In this document: positions 1-12,740 of the stretch, in pieces | Position numbering within the stretch: the stretch's first letter is position 1 | Layout of the letters: every line of letters starts with the position of its first letter | Source: Catenuloplanes indicus | Lineage (GTDB): Bacteria; Actinomycetota; Actinomycetes; Mycobacteriales; Micromonosporaceae | DNA: 64,000 nucleotides | Assembly: GCF_030813715.1 (NCBI RefSeq) | Contig: NZ_JAUSUZ010000001.1 | Span: 3,038,001-3,102,000, forward strand | Direction: 5' to 3' | Translations under genes and position numbers: made by a program | The notes under the pieces: model-generated | Told to the model about the DNA's origin: nothing | Database searches by the model: none | What the model saw: only the letters and a program-made list of their open reading frames with translations

Positions 1-1
1 C

Positions 2-811
2 CGCAACGCGGTCGCGACCAGCGACTACTCGCGGGCGGACGTCGCCGCCGACCGGCAGGGACCGGGCGACAAGGCGGCGGCCCTCGACCTGACTATGTCC
101 GCGGACGCCATGCGCAGGTACACGTCCCGGCTCGACGTGGCAGCGCGGGCCCGGGACGAGCGGCTCTACATCGGCGGCGTGCCGATCATCCGCGAGTTCA
201 TCGGCACCAAGGACAACCGGTCCGTCTACTGCTACGTGCTGACCGGCGGCCGGCCGCTCGGCGTGGGCGCGGACGCCGGTCCGGACCCGGGGCGCGACTC
301 CACGCACCTCTGGCACCTGCACATATCGTTCATCCGCCGCTTCGTGGCCACCAGCGACGCGATGGACCGGATCTACTCCATTCTCGCCGGCGAATCCCTC
401 GCCACCTGGCGGTCACACAGCTCTGAGGAGGGCGACATGGCTGCGGCCGAAGACCTTTGGCGACTGCTCTTCAACGGCGGCTACCCGCCGGGCGTCTCGC
501 CGACCCACAACGGCGGCGTCGACCGCGCGGAGATCTTCCGCCGTCTGCAGGCCATCCAGCGCGACCTCACCGTCCTGCTCTCGTCCAACGCCCAGATGGT
601 CGACTCCGCCCAGATCGTCAAGAGCACACTGTCCGGCCTCTCCGCCGAACAACTCAGCGAGGCCATCCGCGACGCCGACATCTCCCCCCAGGCCCTCGCC
701 GACGCCATCCCCGACGCCACCGCCCAACAGGTCCTCGACGCCCTCGCCGCGCGCGTGGCCGCCCTCACCGCCCCCGCCGCCAACGCCGAACACCCCATCG
801 ACCGCCCCTGA
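2..811 (+). CDS. 3' part of a hydrolase-like protein with helical C-terminus (partial)
   Basis: The frame is open to the left edge of the window, so the true start lies outside; an internal ATG at 95 is probably not the start. Visible: an N-terminal segment with the signature DSTHLWHLHISF, whose clustered His residues resemble metal-binding segments of peptidoglycan or phage-type hydrolases, then from about residue 165 a helical tail rich in Ala, Gln, Leu and Asp that looks like a coiled-coil or oligomerisation region. The family is not identified with certainty. Cell-wall or phage-lysin-like hydrolysis is an inference from the His-rich segment only. The neighbouring repeats and tRNA gene make a mobile-element remnant possible but unproven. 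Confidence 0.6.
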   Translation, partial: RNAVATSDYSRADVAADRQGPGDKAAALDLTMSADAMRRYTSRLDVAARARDERLYIGGVPIIREFIGTKDNRSVYCYVLTGGRPLGVGADAGPDPGRDSTHLWHLHISFIRRFVATSDAMDRIYSILAGESLATWRSHSSEEGDMAAAEDLWRLLFNGGYPPGVSPTHNGGVDRAEIFRRLQAIQRDLTVLLSSNAQMVDSAQIVKSTLSGLSAEQLSEAIRDADISPQALADAIPDATAQQVLDALAARVAALTAPAANAEHPIDRP

Positions 812-844
812 CCCCCAACAACAGGCCGCCCCCAGCCCACAGGG

Positions 845-938
845 CGTCAGGAAACCCCGTCCCACACAAACGCAACCGTCAGGAAACCCCGTCCCACACA
901 AACGCAACCGTCAGGAAACCCCGTCCCACACACGCAAC
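845..938. repeat. Three tandem 32-bp direct repeats
   Basis: The unit starts CGTCAGGAAACCCCGTCCC and runs 32 bp. Copies lie at 845-876, 877-908 (identical) and 909-938 (two bases shorter). They fall between the stop of the hydrolase-like gene and the 3' end of tRNA-Val. No long inverted symmetry was seen inside the unit, and there are no spacers, so this is not a CRISPR array. Confidence 0.9.
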
Positions 939-1058
939 CGCCACCGACGCACCCAAGCCGCCCCCCGGCCCGCGGGGCCTCCGGGGGCTCGGCCCCCGGA
1001 GCGGAATGACGGCCGCCCCCGGTCCGCGCACACGGCGGACAGGGGGCGGCCAAGGCCG

Positions 1059-1130
1059 TGGGCGCAGCTGGGTTCGAACCAGCGACCCTTCGCTTGTAAG
1101 GCGAATGCTCTTCCGCTGAGCTATGCGCCC
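1059..1130 (-). tRNA. tRNA-Val (anticodon TAC)
   Basis: On the minus strand a full cloverleaf folds: 7-bp acceptor stem GGGCGCA/TGCGCCC, D stem GCTC/GAGC, anticodon stem TTCGC/GCGAA with loop CTTACAA, T stem GCTGG/CCAGC with loop TTCGAAC, and discriminator A at 1059. Anticodon TAC decodes GTA/GTN valine. CCA is not encoded. This is the only tRNA gene seen in the window. Confidence 0.95.
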
Positions 1131-1170
1131 GGAGGTGATCCGGTGGCCGACAGCCTACCTTGCGGTGGCG

Positions 1171-1632
1171 TCAGAAGCCGAGTGAGGCCAGGGCTTCGCG
1201 CCACGCGGACTGGTCGCGGGGGCGGGCGCGGTCCTGGCATTCCGCGAAGCGGACGATGCCGTCGCGGTCGATGACGAAGGTGCCGCGTTCGGCGGTGCCG
1301 CGCCGCTCGTCCAGCACGCCGTACGCGCGGGCGACCTCGCCGTGCGGCCAGAAGTCGGACAGCAGCGGGAAGGTGAAGCCCTCGCGGTCGGCCCAGACCT
1401 TGTGGCTGAAGATCGAGTCGACGCTGACCGTGAGCACCTGCACGGCGGCGTTCTGGTAGTCGCCGAGCCGGGACTGCAGTTCGTGGAACTCGCCCTGGCA
1501 GGTGTTGGTGAACGCGAGCGGGTAGAAGACCAGCAGAACCGATCTGTGCCCACGGTACGAGCCGAGCGTGACCTCCTGGTTGTTCTGGTTCCGCAGCAGG
1601 AAGCCGGGAGCCTTCTCCCCCACCCCGATCAC
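1171..1632 (-). CDS. ahpE: One-Cys peroxiredoxin AhpE
   Basis: Reduces organic hydroperoxides and peroxynitrite in the cytoplasm. I chose GTG at 1632: AGGAGG lies six bases upstream and the product is then 153 aa, the length of mycobacterial AhpE. The thioredoxin-fold active site reads YPLAFTNTCQGEF, with the peroxidatic Cys after the Pro/Thr pair, as in AhpE. The frame extends upstream without good initiation signals. It lies just downstream of the DUF3052 gene on the same strand; the same pair (Rv2238c, Rv2239c) sits beside aceE in Mycobacterium tuberculosis, which supports the name. Confidence 0.9.
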   Translation of the reverse strand: MIGVGEKAPGFLLRNQNNQEVTLGSYRGHRSVLLVFYPLAFTNTCQGEFHELQSRLGDYQNAAVQVLTVSVDSIFSHKVWADREGFTFPLLSDFWPHGEVARAYGVLDERRGTAERGTFVIDRDGIVRFAECQDRARPRDQSAWREALASLGF

Positions 1633-1738
1633 GGCCGCCTCCTGTCGCTGGACACGCCTCGCCGCGACGGCACGGGCCCGGTGCCGCCGCGACGGTGAAA
1701 CCATCCGGCCGCCCGGGGCGGGCGACCGGCAAGCTTGT

Positions 1739-2179
1739 CTACTTCTTGGCGCGGACGGCACGCGGCGTAACGAGCCGCGCCGCGGTCCAGTCCTTGCCCG
1801 CGTTCACCGTCGAGGTCTGGGTCAGACCCGCGGTCGGTGCGGATTCGCTGATCTCACTCGGCTCCACGTGGCCGTCCCGGCCCGCCTTGGGCGTCAGCAG
1901 CCACACCGTACCGGCGTCGGCCAGCGGGCCGAGCGCGTCGGTGAGCAGCTCGAACAGGTCACCGTCGCCGTCGCGGAACCAGACCAGCGCCACGTCGACG
2001 ACCTCGTCGGTGTCCTCGTCGACCAGGTCGTTGCCACTACGGTCGGCCAGGGCGTCGCGGAGATCGTGGTCGACGTCCTCGTCGTACCCCATCTCCATGA
2101 CCACCATGCCCGGTTCGATGCCGAACCGGTCCGCCAGGCTCCGTACGCCGTCGGCGGCCTGACCAGCGGTCGCGCTCAC
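1739..2179 (-). CDS. DUF3052 family protein
   Basis: Acidic 146-aa protein. The central segment (GYDEDVDHDLRDAL, then LVDEDTDEVVDVALVWF and TVWLLTPKAGRDGHVEP) matches what I know of the actinobacterial DUF3052 family, whose function is unknown. GTG start at 2179 is preceded by AAGGAGG. It sits upstream of ahpE and near aceE, the conserved order in mycobacteria and streptomycetes. The Lys-rich C-terminus (RAVRAKK) is typical. Role not assigned. Confidence 0.88.
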   Translation of the reverse strand: MSATAGQAADGVRSLADRFGIEPGMVVMEMGYDEDVDHDLRDALADRSGNDLVDEDTDEVVDVALVWFRDGDGDLFELLTDALGPLADAGTVWLLTPKAGRDGHVEPSEISESAPTAGLTQTSTVNAGKDWTAARLVTPRAVRAKK

Positions 2180-2343
2180 TGTTGAGTGCCTCCTTGTCTC
2201 CTGCTCATCCCTCGTCCGCCGGGCGGCGGCTGCGAGGTCTCCCCCAACATTTCCGATGACCGGTAGTCCACACAGTTACCGGCTCCGGCGCAAGTGGCAC
2301 ACCGAGCCTTCCGCTGGTGACTTTCCAGCTCATCGGGATACAT
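2176..2343 (-). CDS. Possible 55-aa Cys-motif small ORF
   Basis: Begins at an ATG only 4 nt after the stop of the E1 gene and ends in TGA overlapping the GTG of the DUF3052 gene (GTGA overlap), as a coupled operon gene would. It contains CATCAGAGNC, a possible metal-binding trio of Cys. Against it: third-position GC is visibly lower than in neighbouring genes and there is no ribosome binding site, so it may be only the spacer that carries the DUF3052 translation signals. Confidence 0.25.
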   Translation of the reverse strand: MYPDELESHQRKARCATCAGAGNCVDYRSSEMLGETSQPPPGGRGMSRRQGGTQQ

Positions 2344-2347
2344 AGTG

Positions 2348-4693
<2,346 letters not shown>

Positions 4694-4753
4694 CCCGAAA
4701 GCATTACCGACCCGCGCCGCCCGGGGCCACTCGAACGGTCTGATGGAGACCGT

Positions 4754-6367
4754 TCACTCACGCCACCCGTCCAGCTCGACGCCCTTGCCGATCTCGGCGC
4801 GGAATCCGAACACGACGGTCCGCGTCTCGCCGGGCGGGACCTGCAGCTTCCAGGTCAGCTCGCCCATCTCGGTGCGCTCGGCCGGTGCCGGGTCGAACCG
4901 GGTCTCGCGCACCGCGATCGCCTCGTCCCGGGACACCGGCAGCTGGTCCAGCACGGTGATCTGCGCCGCACGGGGCGTGTGGTTGCCGATCGTGATCGTG
5001 TACTCCGCCTCGCGGCGGCGGGTGGACGACAACGCGGCCTTGGTCGCGGTGCGCCGGGTCTGCTCGCGCTCCACCCGTACCCGGTCGTCGACGCCGAGCG
5101 CCAGCTCCAGTTCCTCGCCCGGGGCCCAGGGCTTCAGCCGGGTACGCCCGACGAAGTCCCCGCCGTGGAACACCGCGGCCGGGCCGGGCAGCAGCGTGTG
5201 CTCGCTGGCGTTGGTCACGGTGGCGCGCAGGTACGCGCCGGTGTCCCGGACCGGCGCGGTCACGTGATCGAGCCGGGCCGGCAGCTCCAGCGACGCGACC
5301 ACGGCCCGGTGCGAGGTGCCGTCCGCCGGGACCGCGACCGGACGGGCCGGGCGGTAGGTGGCCGCGGCCGCGCCCTGTTCCACGGTGGCGACCGCCTCCA
5401 CGACCTTGGCCCGGGCCATCCTCGCCGCCCCGGCCGCGACCGGCGGCCCGGCCACCGCCACCGGCGCGTCGGCCATGTCGTAGGACGCACCGTAGACGGG
5501 CATCGGCGCGGGCGGCGGCGTCGGCGGGGCCGGCCGGTGCCGGTCCAGGAACCACGGGTCGAGGTCCGGCACCGTGACCAGGCCGGCCGGGCGCGCGGTG
5601 GACAGCCGCAGGTCGGTCTCCGGCCAGTCCTCGCCGGTGTGCTGCGACACCAGCCCGAACCAGGTCAGCGTGAGCGTGTCCCCGTCCGCGTCGAGCCGCA
5701 CGTCGTAGCTGGACTCCCAGGAGGCGCCGTGCGTCACGTAGGACAGCTCCAGCTCGACGGCGCCGGTGTGCGCCATCTCCAGCGCGACCATCGCCACCAG
5801 CCGGTCCGGCGCCGTCTTCCGGTAGAGCGCCTCCAGCTCGCGATGCACCGCGGAGAGCTCGTCGTCCAGCCGTTCCCGGCGCTGAGCCGCCGCGCGCTGC
5901 CGGGCCTTGCCGGCCGCGAGCTGCTCGGCCAGCGAGTCGCCGAAGCCCGCGATCGCGCCGGGCGCGGCCGTACCCTCGGCAAGCGCCTTCGCGTAGCTCG
6001 TGCCGGCCCGCCGGCCCAGCTCGTGCAGGAACTCCGCGCGCTCCTTCTCGATCGCGGCGTCGTCGTCCAGCTCGCGTTGCGCGTCCTCCAGCGCGCGCCG
6101 CCGCTCCTCCAGCGCCACCACCTCGGGGTCCGCGCTGCGCGCCGCGAAGAACGTGGTCACGTCCACGCCGAGCACGGTGGCCGCGCCCCGCCCGCCGACC
6201 CGCACCGAGCTTGCGTCGACGGCCGCCGGCAGCGGACCGAGCGGCACGGTGTGATCGCCGGCCGGCAGTCGTACGGTGGCGTGCCGGGTGACGCGGGCGC
6301 GGTCCGGGTAGACGATCACGCCGGTGATCGTCGAGTCGACCGGTGCGGCGGGGGTGACGTCGCTCAT
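4754..6367 (-). CDS. Mucoidy-inhibitor MuiA family protein (DUF4140/DUF4139)
   Basis: 537 aa. The N-terminal domain ([18 protein letters not shown]) is DUF4140-like, the middle (about 85-190) is a charged coiled coil, and the C-terminal half is the beta-rich DUF4139 domain ending in a carboxylated, Gly/Trp-rich tail (DGWRE). Family members are found widely; the name comes from a mucoidy-suppressing homologue and the mechanism is unknown. There is no signal peptide, so it is probably cytoplasmic. The ATG has a TAGATT box 7 nt upstream and no Shine-Dalgarno, suggesting a leaderless transcript. Same strand as the YjbQ gene, 10 bp apart. Confidence 0.85.
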   Translation of the reverse strand: MSDVTPAAPVDSTITGVIVYPDRARVTRHATVRLPAGDHTVPLGPLPAAVDASSVRVGGRGAATVLGVDVTTFFAARSADPEVVALEERRRALEDAQRELDDDAAIEKERAEFLHELGRRAGTSYAKALAEGTAAPGAIAGFGDSLAEQLAAGKARQRAAAQRRERLDDELSAVHRELEALYRKTAPDRLVAMVALEMAHTGAVELELSYVTHGASWESSYDVRLDADGDTLTLTWFGLVSQHTGEDWPETDLRLSTARPAGLVTVPDLDPWFLDRHRPAPPTPPPAPMPVYGASYDMADAPVAVAGPPVAAGAARMARAKVVEAVATVEQGAAAATYRPARPVAVPADGTSHRAVVASLELPARLDHVTAPVRDTGAYLRATVTNASEHTLLPGPAAVFHGGDFVGRTRLKPWAPGEELELALGVDDRVRVEREQTRRTATKAALSSTRRREAEYTITIGNHTPRAAQITVLDQLPVSRDEAIAVRETRFDPAPAERTEMGELTWKLQVPPGETRTVVFGFRAEIGKGVELDGWRE

Positions 6368-6374
6368 GCCGGAG

Positions 6375-6380
6375 AATCTA
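6375..6380 (-). promoter_or_regulatory. Leaderless -10 box (TAGATT) for the MuiA-like gene
   Basis: TAGATT on the minus strand ends 7 nt before the ATG at 6367, and no ribosome binding site follows. It overlaps the last codons of the YjbQ gene. Confidence 0.45.
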
Positions 6381-6782
6381 GCCGGGCAGGAACGAGAAAC
6401 GGACCTGCCGCTCGGGGTTGTCGCCGTTCGGGTCGACCAGGCAGATGGACTGCCAGGTGCCGAGCGTGATCCGGCCGTTGAGCACCGGCAGCGTGGCGTG
6501 CGGTGGCACGAAGGCGGGCATCACATGGTCCCGGCCGTGGCCCGGCGAGCCGTGCCGGTGCCGCCATCGGTCGTCCGTGGGCAGCAGGTCGTCCAGCGCG
6601 GTCAGCAGGTCGTCGTCCGAGCCGGCGCCGGTCTCCAGGATCGCCACCCCGGCGGTGGCGTGCGGGACGAAGACGTTGAGCAGGCCGTCGCCCTGACCTG
6701 CGACGAAACGGGCCGCTTGGTCCGTGATGTCCGCGACGGCGGGGCGGCCCCCGGTGCGGACGGTGATCACCTCGGTGCGCAT
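6378..6782 (-). CDS. YjbQ/UPF0047 family protein
   Basis: 134 aa, the full usual length of the family. Diagnostic features: [15 protein letters not shown], the [12 protein letters not shown] acidic loop and the [15 protein letters not shown] segment near the C-terminus. E. coli YjbQ has secondary thiamine-phosphate synthase activity in vitro; the physiological role is unsettled. Cytoplasmic. Divergent from aceE across a 171-bp intergenic region. Confidence 0.9.
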   Translation of the reverse strand: MRTEVITVRTGGRPAVADITDQAARFVAGQGDGLLNVFVPHATAGVAILETGAGSDDDLLTALDDLLPTDDRWRHRHGSPGHGRDHVMPAFVPPHATLPVLNGRITLGTWQSICLVDPNGDNPERQVRFSFLPG

Positions 6783-6942
6783 GACGCGCAGTCTTCCACC
6801 CCGGCCGTCTGCCTCGTTAAGCGAAAGTTACCGTGCGGTATCTGTGTCAAGCATCGCGTCTGACGGTGGTAAGCGTGACGCCCCCCGTCACACGAGGCAG
6901 GATGACCGGAGAGACTTATCCCACAGATAGACCGATTCCATC

Positions 6943-6948
6943 TACCCT
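6943..6948 (+). promoter_or_regulatory. -10 box (TACCCT) for leaderless aceE
   Basis: TACCCT ends 5 nt before the aceE ATG at 6954, so transcription would begin at or beside the start codon. The intervening GAGGA is too close to serve as a normal Shine-Dalgarno. Confidence 0.5.
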
Positions 6949-6953
6949 GAGGA

Positions 6954-9704
6954 ATGCCCGTGGCCACGGAACGCAAGCGCCCGGTCATCAGCGATGGCCT
7001 ACCAAGCCAGCTTCCGGACATCGACCCCGAAGAGACGAGCGAGTGGGTCGAGTCGCTTGATGGAGTGATCGACGAGGGCGGCGCCAAGCGTGCGCGCTAC
7101 GTCATGCTTCGACTGCTGGAGCGGGCGCGGGAGCGTCAGGTGGGTGTGCCGCCGCTGACGTCGACCGACTACATCAACACCATCCCGCCGGAGCAGGAGC
7201 CCTGGTTCCCCGGCGACGAGATGATCGAGCGCCGGATCCGCGCCTACATCCGGTGGAACGCCGCGATGACGGTGCACCGCGCGCAGCGGCCGGAGATCGG
7301 CGTCGGTGGCCACATCTCGACGTACGCGTCCTCGGCCAGCCTCTACGAGGTGGGCTTCAACCACTTCTTCCGCGGCAAGGACCACCCGGGCGGCGGCGAC
7401 CAGATCTACTTCCAGGGCCACGCGTCGCCGGGCATGTACGCGCGCGCCTACCTGGAGGGGCGCCTCACCGAGGACAAGCTGGACGGGTTCCGCCAGGAAC
7501 TGTCGCACCGCGGGGGCGGCCTGCCGTCGTACCCGCACCCGCGTCTGATGCCGGACTTCTGGGAGTTTCCGACCGTGTCCATGGGCCTCGGCCCGATGAA
7601 CGCGATCTACCAGGCCCGGTTCAACCGCTACCTGCACCACCGCGGCATCAAGGACACGTCCGACCAGCACGTGTGGGCGTTCCTCGGCGACGGTGAGATG
7701 GACGAGGTCGAGTCGCTCGGCGCGATCGGCCTGGCCGCGCGTGAGGAGCTGGACAACCTCACCTTCGTGGTCAACTGCAACCTGCAGCGCCTGGACGGTC
7801 CGGTGCGCGGCAACGGCAAGGTCATCCAGGAGCTGGAGTCGTTCTTCCGCGGTGCCGGGTGGAACGTCATCAAGGTCGTCTGGGGCCGGGAGTGGGACCC
7901 GCTGCTCGCCGCGGACTCGGACGGCGCGCTGGTCAACCTGATGAACACCACGCCGGACGGTGACTACCAGACGTACAAGGCCGAGTCGGGCCTGTACGTC
8001 CGGGAGAACTTCTTCGGCCGCGATCCGCGTACCCGCAAGATGGTCGAGGGTCTGTCGGACGACGAGATCTGGGGCCTGAAGCGCGGCGGTCACGACTACC
8101 GGAAGCTCTACGCGGCGTACAAGGCGGCGACCGAGCACACCGGTCAGCCGACCGTGATCCTGGCGAAGACGATCAAGGGCTGGACGCTCGGGTCGCACTT
8201 CGAGGCGCGCAATGCCACGCACCAGATGAAGAAGCTGACGCTGGACGACCTGAAGAAGTTCCGCGACCGCCTCTATCTGGACATCTCGGACAAGCAGCTC
8301 GAGGAGAACCCGTACCTGCCGCCGTACTACAAGCCGGCGGAGGACTCCGAGGAGATGCAGTACCTGCAGGAGCGCCGGCGCGCGCTCGGCGGTTATCTGC
8401 CGTCCCGGCGGACCCGGGCGAAGAAGCTGGCGATCCCGGCGACCGAGACGTTCGGCGACATCAAGCGCGGCTCGGGCAAGCAGAAGGTCGCCACCACGAT
8501 GGCCTTCGTCCGGCTCCTCAAGGACCTGATGAAGGACAAGGAGTTCGGCAAGCGCTGGGTACCGATCATCCCGGACGAGGCGCGCACGTTCGGCTTGGAC
8601 TCGCTGTTCCCGACGAAGAAGATCTACTCGCCGCACGGCCAGAACTACACGTCCGTGGACCGTGAGCTCTTCCTGTCGTACAAGGAGGCGACGACCGGCC
8701 AGATCCTGCACGAGGGCATCAACGAGGCCGGCTCGGTCGCGTCGTTCACGGCCGCGGGCTCGTCCTACGCCACGCACGACGAGCCGATGATCCCGCTCTA
8801 CATCTTCTACTCGATGTTCGGGTTCCAGCGCACCGGCGACGGCTTCTGGGCCGCGGCCGACCAGATGACGCGCGGCTTCGTGATCGGCGCCACCGCGGGC
8901 CGCACCACGCTCAACGGTGAGGGTCTGCAGCACGAGGACGGTCACTCGCTGCTGCTCGCGGCCACGAACCCGGCGGTCGTCGCGTACGACCCGGCGTTCG
9001 GGTTCGAGATCGCGCACATCGTCGAGAACGGCCTGCACCGGATGTACGGCGAGAAGCAGGAGAACGTCTTCTACTACCTCACCGTCTACAACGAGCCGAT
9101 CATCCAGCCGGCCCAGCCGGACGACCTGGACGTGGAGGGCCTGCTCAAGGGCATCTACCGCTACTCCCCCGCCCCGGCGGTGGACGGCGACGCGCCCAAG
9201 GCGGCGATCCTGGCCTCCGGCACCGGCATGGGCTGGGCGCTCAAGGCGCAGCAGCAGCTGGCGCAGGACTGGGGCGTGGCCGCGGACGTGTGGTCGGTGA
9301 CCTCCTGGACCGAGCTGCGCCGCGACGCGGTCGAGGTCGAGGAGTACAACCTGATGCACCCGGGCGACGCGCCGCGCAAGCCGTACGTCCAGGAGAAGCT
9401 GTCCGGCGTCGAGGGCCCGGTCGTCGCGGTCAGCGACTTCATGCGCGCGGTGCCGGACCTGATCTCCCGGTGGATCCCGGGGTCGTACACGTCGCTGGGC
9501 ACGGACGGCTTCGGCATGTCGGACACCCGGCACGCGCTGCGCCGCCACTTCCACGTGGACGCGGAGTCGATCACGGTGGCCACGCTGCGCCAGCTCGCGC
9601 TGGACGGCAAGGTACCGGCCGGGGTCCCGGCGGACGCGGCCCGCAAGTACGCGATCGACGACGTGCACGCGGCGCCGGTCGGCGAGACCGGCGGCGATTC
9701 CTGA
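6954..9704 (+). CDS. aceE: Pyruvate dehydrogenase E1 component, homodimeric type
   Basis: 916 aa, normal for actinobacterial AceE. Decarboxylates pyruvate with thiamine diphosphate and feeds acetyl groups to the lipoylated E2 of the cytoplasmic pyruvate dehydrogenase complex. The ThDP/Mg motif [12 protein letters not shown] starts near residue 244; the active-site His segment [13 protein letters not shown] and the [10 protein letters not shown] loop are present. Not the heterodimeric alpha/beta type. The supply of acetyl-CoA links it to the fab genes at 37 kb; in mycobacteria the PucR-type regulator and fabD follow aceE directly, but not here. A strong terminator follows. Confidence 0.97.
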   Translation: MPVATERKRPVISDGLPSQLPDIDPEETSEWVESLDGVIDEGGAKRARYVMLRLLERARERQVGVPPLTSTDYINTIPPEQEPWFPGDEMIERRIRAYIRWNAAMTVHRAQRPEIGVGGHISTYASSASLYEVGFNHFFRGKDHPGGGDQIYFQGHASPGMYARAYLEGRLTEDKLDGFRQELSHRGGGLPSYPHPRLMPDFWEFPTVSMGLGPMNAIYQARFNRYLHHRGIKDTSDQHVWAFLGDGEMDEVESLGAIGLAAREELDNLTFVVNCNLQRLDGPVRGNGKVIQELESFFRGAGWNVIKVVWGREWDPLLAADSDGALVNLMNTTPDGDYQTYKAESGLYVRENFFGRDPRTRKMVEGLSDDEIWGLKRGGHDYRKLYAAYKAATEHTGQPTVILAKTIKGWTLGSHFEARNATHQMKKLTLDDLKKFRDRLYLDISDKQLEENPYLPPYYKPAEDSEEMQYLQERRRALGGYLPSRRTRAKKLAIPATETFGDIKRGSGKQKVATTMAFVRLLKDLMKDKEFGKRWVPIIPDEARTFGLDSLFPTKKIYSPHGQNYTSVDRELFLSYKEATTGQILHEGINEAGSVASFTAAGSSYATHDEPMIPLYIFYSMFGFQRTGDGFWAAADQMTRGFVIGATAGRTTLNGEGLQHEDGHSLLLAATNPAVVAYDPAFGFEIAHIVENGLHRMYGEKQENVFYYLTVYNEPIIQPAQPDDLDVEGLLKGIYRYSPAPAVDGDAPKAAILASGTGMGWALKAQQQLAQDWGVAADVWSVTSWTELRRDAVEVEEYNLMHPGDAPRKPYVQEKLSGVEGPVVAVSDFMRAVPDLISRWIPGSYTSLGTDGFGMSDTRHALRRHFHVDAESITVATLRQLALDGKVPAGVPADAARKYAIDDVHAAPVGETGGDS

Positions 9705-9717
9705 TTTAGCCCCACAG

Positions 9718-9759
9718 ATCCCCCGTCGACCGGATATAACCGGTCGGCGGGGGATTTTT
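9718..9759 (+). terminator. Intrinsic terminator of aceE
   Basis: 16-bp stem 9718-9733 / 9740-9755 with a single G-T mismatch, loop ATATAA, followed by a TTTT run. It is the clearest textbook terminator in the window. Confidence 0.93.
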
Positions 9760-9804
9760 CGATTTCGCCTCAGAACCGGACATGATCGGTCGATCTGGTC
9801 GGTC

Positions 9805-11949
9805 ATGCGTGCAGGACGGTTGCAGAACGGGTTTCAGCTGCGGCACAAGCTGCTGATGCTGGGCGTCGGCGGGGTTCTGGTCACCGCCACGATCCTGGTC
9901 GGCGTCGGCGCCTACGAGTCCGCCTCGTTCCAGGAGACCACCGAGGAGAGCGTGAACTCGCTCACCCAGGAGGATCTCAACCACGTCAGCGCGGGCATCA
10001 CCCAGCTGGTGAAGGCGTCCGGCGACACGGTGCAGAACCAGGTCAACCGGGACATGGACAGCGCGAACAGGTACCTGGCCCGTCAGGGCGGCATGAGCCT
10101 GAACAGTGAGCAGACCGCCACCTGGGAGGCCACCAACCAGGTCACGCAGGCGAAGACCACGGTCTCACTACCGCGCGCCGAGGTCGACGGGCAGTGGCTC
10201 GGCCAGAACCGCAACCTCCAGGCCGCCACGCCGCTGGTCGACGACATCACCCAGCTCATCGGCGGCTACGTCACCGTGTTCCAGCGCATGAACGAGGCCG
10301 GTGACCTGCTGCGCGTCGCCACGAACGTGAAGGCGGCGAGCGGCAACCGGGCGATCGGCACATATATCCCGGCGAAGAACGCGGACGGCACGGACAACGC
10401 GGTCGCGGCCGCGATCAAGTCGGGCAAGTCCTACCGCGGCGTGGCGCAGGTGGTCGGCACCTGGTTCATCACCGCGTACGACCCGATCAAGGACGCCGGC
10501 GGCCGCGTGATCGGCTCGCTCTTCTACGGCGTGCCGCAGGCCGAGGCGATCGCGGAGCTCACCGGCACGATCGCGGAGACCGAGGTCGGCCAGAACGGCT
10601 GGGTCTCGGTGCTCAGCGCCGCCGCCGCCGACCGTGGCCGGGTGATCGCCTCCGACATCCCGGAGGCGGTCGACCAGACGCTCCTGGACGCCACCGACGC
10701 GGACGGCACCCGCTACGTCGAGGAGATCATCACCACGGCGGAGAAGCTAGAAGCCGGGGCCAACAGCACAGCCACGTACCAGCTGGCCGGCACGACCGAC
10801 ACCGCGATCGCGGACACCCGCACCGTGGTCACCTACTACGAGCCGTACAAGTGGGCGATCGCGGTGGGCGGTTACCTGCCGGACTACTCCGCCGCGCTGG
10901 ACAAGGTCGAGGCGGGCCGCACCGAGATGCTCACCGCGTTCATCGCGGTCGGCCTGATCCTGGCGATCGGCGGCGGCGTGCTCGCCTACGTCCAGGCCCG
11001 CCGGATCTCCCGCCGGGTCGGCGACCTGACCGGCGCGCTGGCCGGGCTGGCCGAGCGAGACCTGACGGTCCGGGTGTCGCCCTCCGGCGGCGACGAGATC
11101 GCCAACATGGGCCATGCGCTGAACACCGCGGTCACCGGCCTGCGCGAGCTGATGAGCGAGGTCACCGACGCGTCCCACCAGGTCGCGCAGGCCGCGGGCC
11201 GGGTGGCGGAGGTCGGCGGCGAGCTGGCCGCCGCGTCGTCCACCGCGGCGGCCGAGGCGGGCGTGGCCGGTGAGACCGCGGCGGACGTGTCCCGCGCGGT
11301 CTCCACGGTCGCGGCCGGTGCGGAGGAGATGGGCGCGTCGATCAGCGAGATCTCCAGCAACGCGCAGGAGGCCGCGTCGGCCGGCCGGGACGGCGTTGGC
11401 CTGACCAAGAGGGCCGCGGACGTGATCGACGAGTTGCGGGTGTCCAGCGAGAAGATCGCGGACGTGGTGAAGCTGATCGCCAGCATCGCGGAGCAGACGA
11501 ACCTGCTGGCGCTGAACGCGACCATCGAGGCGGCCCGGGCGGGCGCGGCCGGCAAGGGCTTCGCGGTGGTCGCGGGCGAGGTGAAGGAGCTGGCGCAGGA
11601 GACCGCGCGGGCCACCGAGGACGTCACCGCGCGGGTGTCCGCGATCGACGCCGACACCGCGAAGGCGGTCCAGGCGATCGAGGCGATCACCGCGACGATC
11701 ACCCGGGTCAACGACTTCCAGAACGCGATCGCGGCCGCGGTCGAGGAGCAGGCCGCGACCACGAACGAGATGGCCCGCAACATCGGCGAGGTGGCGCAGG
11801 GCAGCGAGCAGATCGCGGCGACCATGACCCGGGTCAACGACACCGTCGAGACGACCCGCGGCGCGGTGGACACCTCGCAGGACGCGGCCACCGCGCTCAG
11901 CGGGACCGCGGGCCACCTGCAGACGCTGGTCAGCCGCTTCCGCCTCTAG
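9805..11949 (+). CDS. Methyl-accepting chemotaxis protein with periplasmic-type Cache sensor
   Basis: 714 aa. Order: cytoplasmic N-terminus, TM1 about 16-38, a roughly 330-residue extracellular Cache-type sensor, TM2 about 374-396 ([18 protein letters not shown]), HAMP about 397-450, and a long methyl-accepting signalling coiled coil. The hairpin tip [20 protein letters not shown] lies near 563 and is the CheA/CheW contact. The sensor's ligand cannot be read from sequence. No che genes are visible nearby, so it is an orphan receptor relying on a distant chemotaxis locus, which would fit a motile-spore actinomycete. Confidence 0.93.
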   Translation: MRAGRLQNGFQLRHKLLMLGVGGVLVTATILVGVGAYESASFQETTEESVNSLTQEDLNHVSAGITQLVKASGDTVQNQVNRDMDSANRYLARQGGMSLNSEQTATWEATNQVTQAKTTVSLPRAEVDGQWLGQNRNLQAATPLVDDITQLIGGYVTVFQRMNEAGDLLRVATNVKAASGNRAIGTYIPAKNADGTDNAVAAAIKSGKSYRGVAQVVGTWFITAYDPIKDAGGRVIGSLFYGVPQAEAIAELTGTIAETEVGQNGWVSVLSAAAADRGRVIASDIPEAVDQTLLDATDADGTRYVEEIITTAEKLEAGANSTATYQLAGTTDTAIADTRTVVTYYEPYKWAIAVGGYLPDYSAALDKVEAGRTEMLTAFIAVGLILAIGGGVLAYVQARRISRRVGDLTGALAGLAERDLTVRVSPSGGDEIANMGHALNTAVTGLRELMSEVTDASHQVAQAAGRVAEVGGELAAASSTAAAEAGVAGETAADVSRAVSTVAAGAEEMGASISEISSNAQEAASAGRDGVGLTKRAADVIDELRVSSEKIADVVKLIASIAEQTNLLALNATIEAARAGAAGKGFAVVAGEVKELAQETARATEDVTARVSAIDADTAKAVQAIEAITATITRVNDFQNAIAAAVEEQAATTNEMARNIGEVAQGSEQIAATMTRVNDTVETTRGAVDTSQDAATALSGTAGHLQTLVSRFRL

Positions 11950-11958
11950 AGGATCAAA

Positions 11959-12570
11959 TCAGCGCACGGTACGTCGTACGAGCGGCTCGCGCGGTTCCGG
12001 CGCATCCGCGCCCGGGTCCCGGTACCGCCGCATCCGCACGGCGAACCCCGCGTCCAGCCGGCGCATCCGGGCCGCGAGGTCCTCGGCCTGCGCCGGGGCG
12101 TCCGCGTCGGTGCGGCGCATGCGGCCGGCCGCGAGCACGGCCAGCGAGCGGTCCAGGCGGGCCGCGATCCGGCGCACTCCGAACAGACGCAGCGCCACGC
12201 CGCGCCAGAAACCGGCCGGGCGGTGCACCCGGATCAGCCGGATCAGCGTGCCGTCGCCGTCCGGGCGCAGCTCCACGTGCAGTTCCGCGCTGACCCGCGC
12301 GAGCGGCACCGGCGGCGGGTCGCCGGGCGCGTCCGCGTCCGCGCACTCCCGCCAGGCGATCAGCGAGGGCTCGCGGTAGGCGATGATCCGGGCCGGTACC
12401 ACCGTGCCGGTGTCACCGGTCAGGCGCCGGCGGGCACCGTGGCCGTCGCCGTCCTGCTCGCACCGGGCCACGCCGGCCAGCCAGCGCGGCAGGGTCTCCG
12501 CGCGCCGGACCACGTCCCACACCGCCTCTGCCGGCGCGTCGACGCGGCCGTGCCGTTCCACCACGACCAT
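11959..12570 (-). CDS. SRPBCC family protein
   Basis: About 203 aa from ATG 12570, which is preceded by GGGGAAGG; the frame continues upstream to 12633 without better signals. The N-terminus VVVERHGRVDAPAEAVWDVVRRAETLPRWL is the typical START/polyketide-cyclase-like entry strand and helix, a hydrophobic ligand-binding fold. The C-terminal 60 residues are an Arg-rich helix outside the domain. Ligand unknown. It is convergent with the chemoreceptor, leaving only 9 bp between stops. Confidence 0.75.
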   Translation of the reverse strand: MVVVERHGRVDAPAEAVWDVVRRAETLPRWLAGVARCEQDGDGHGARRRLTGDTGTVVPARIIAYREPSLIAWRECADADAPGDPPPVPLARVSAELHVELRPDGDGTLIRLIRVHRPAGFWRGVALRLFGVRRIAARLDRSLAVLAAGRMRRTDADAPAQAEDLAARMRRLDAGFAVRMRRYRDPGADAPEPREPLVRRTVR

Positions 12571-12740
12571 CCGGCGTCGCCTTCCCCTGGTCACCTTGCT
12601 GGACAACCGGGAGCTTAGGTGCAAGACGGTCATTTCCGGTGGGCTTCCGCACGACGCGCCGAGCGACTACAGTCCGAGCAACTTTCACCTTCTGCCGTCG
12701 TGCGGATCATCCGCCCGACGCCGGAGACCGGAGGTGGCTC

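Noticed and set aside
845-938. Possible CRISPR array
   Set aside because: Repeats are directly contiguous with no spacers and no cas gene is in the window.
6999-9806. A 935-codon antisense frame over aceE
   Set aside because: Shadow of a very well conserved gene; no motifs.
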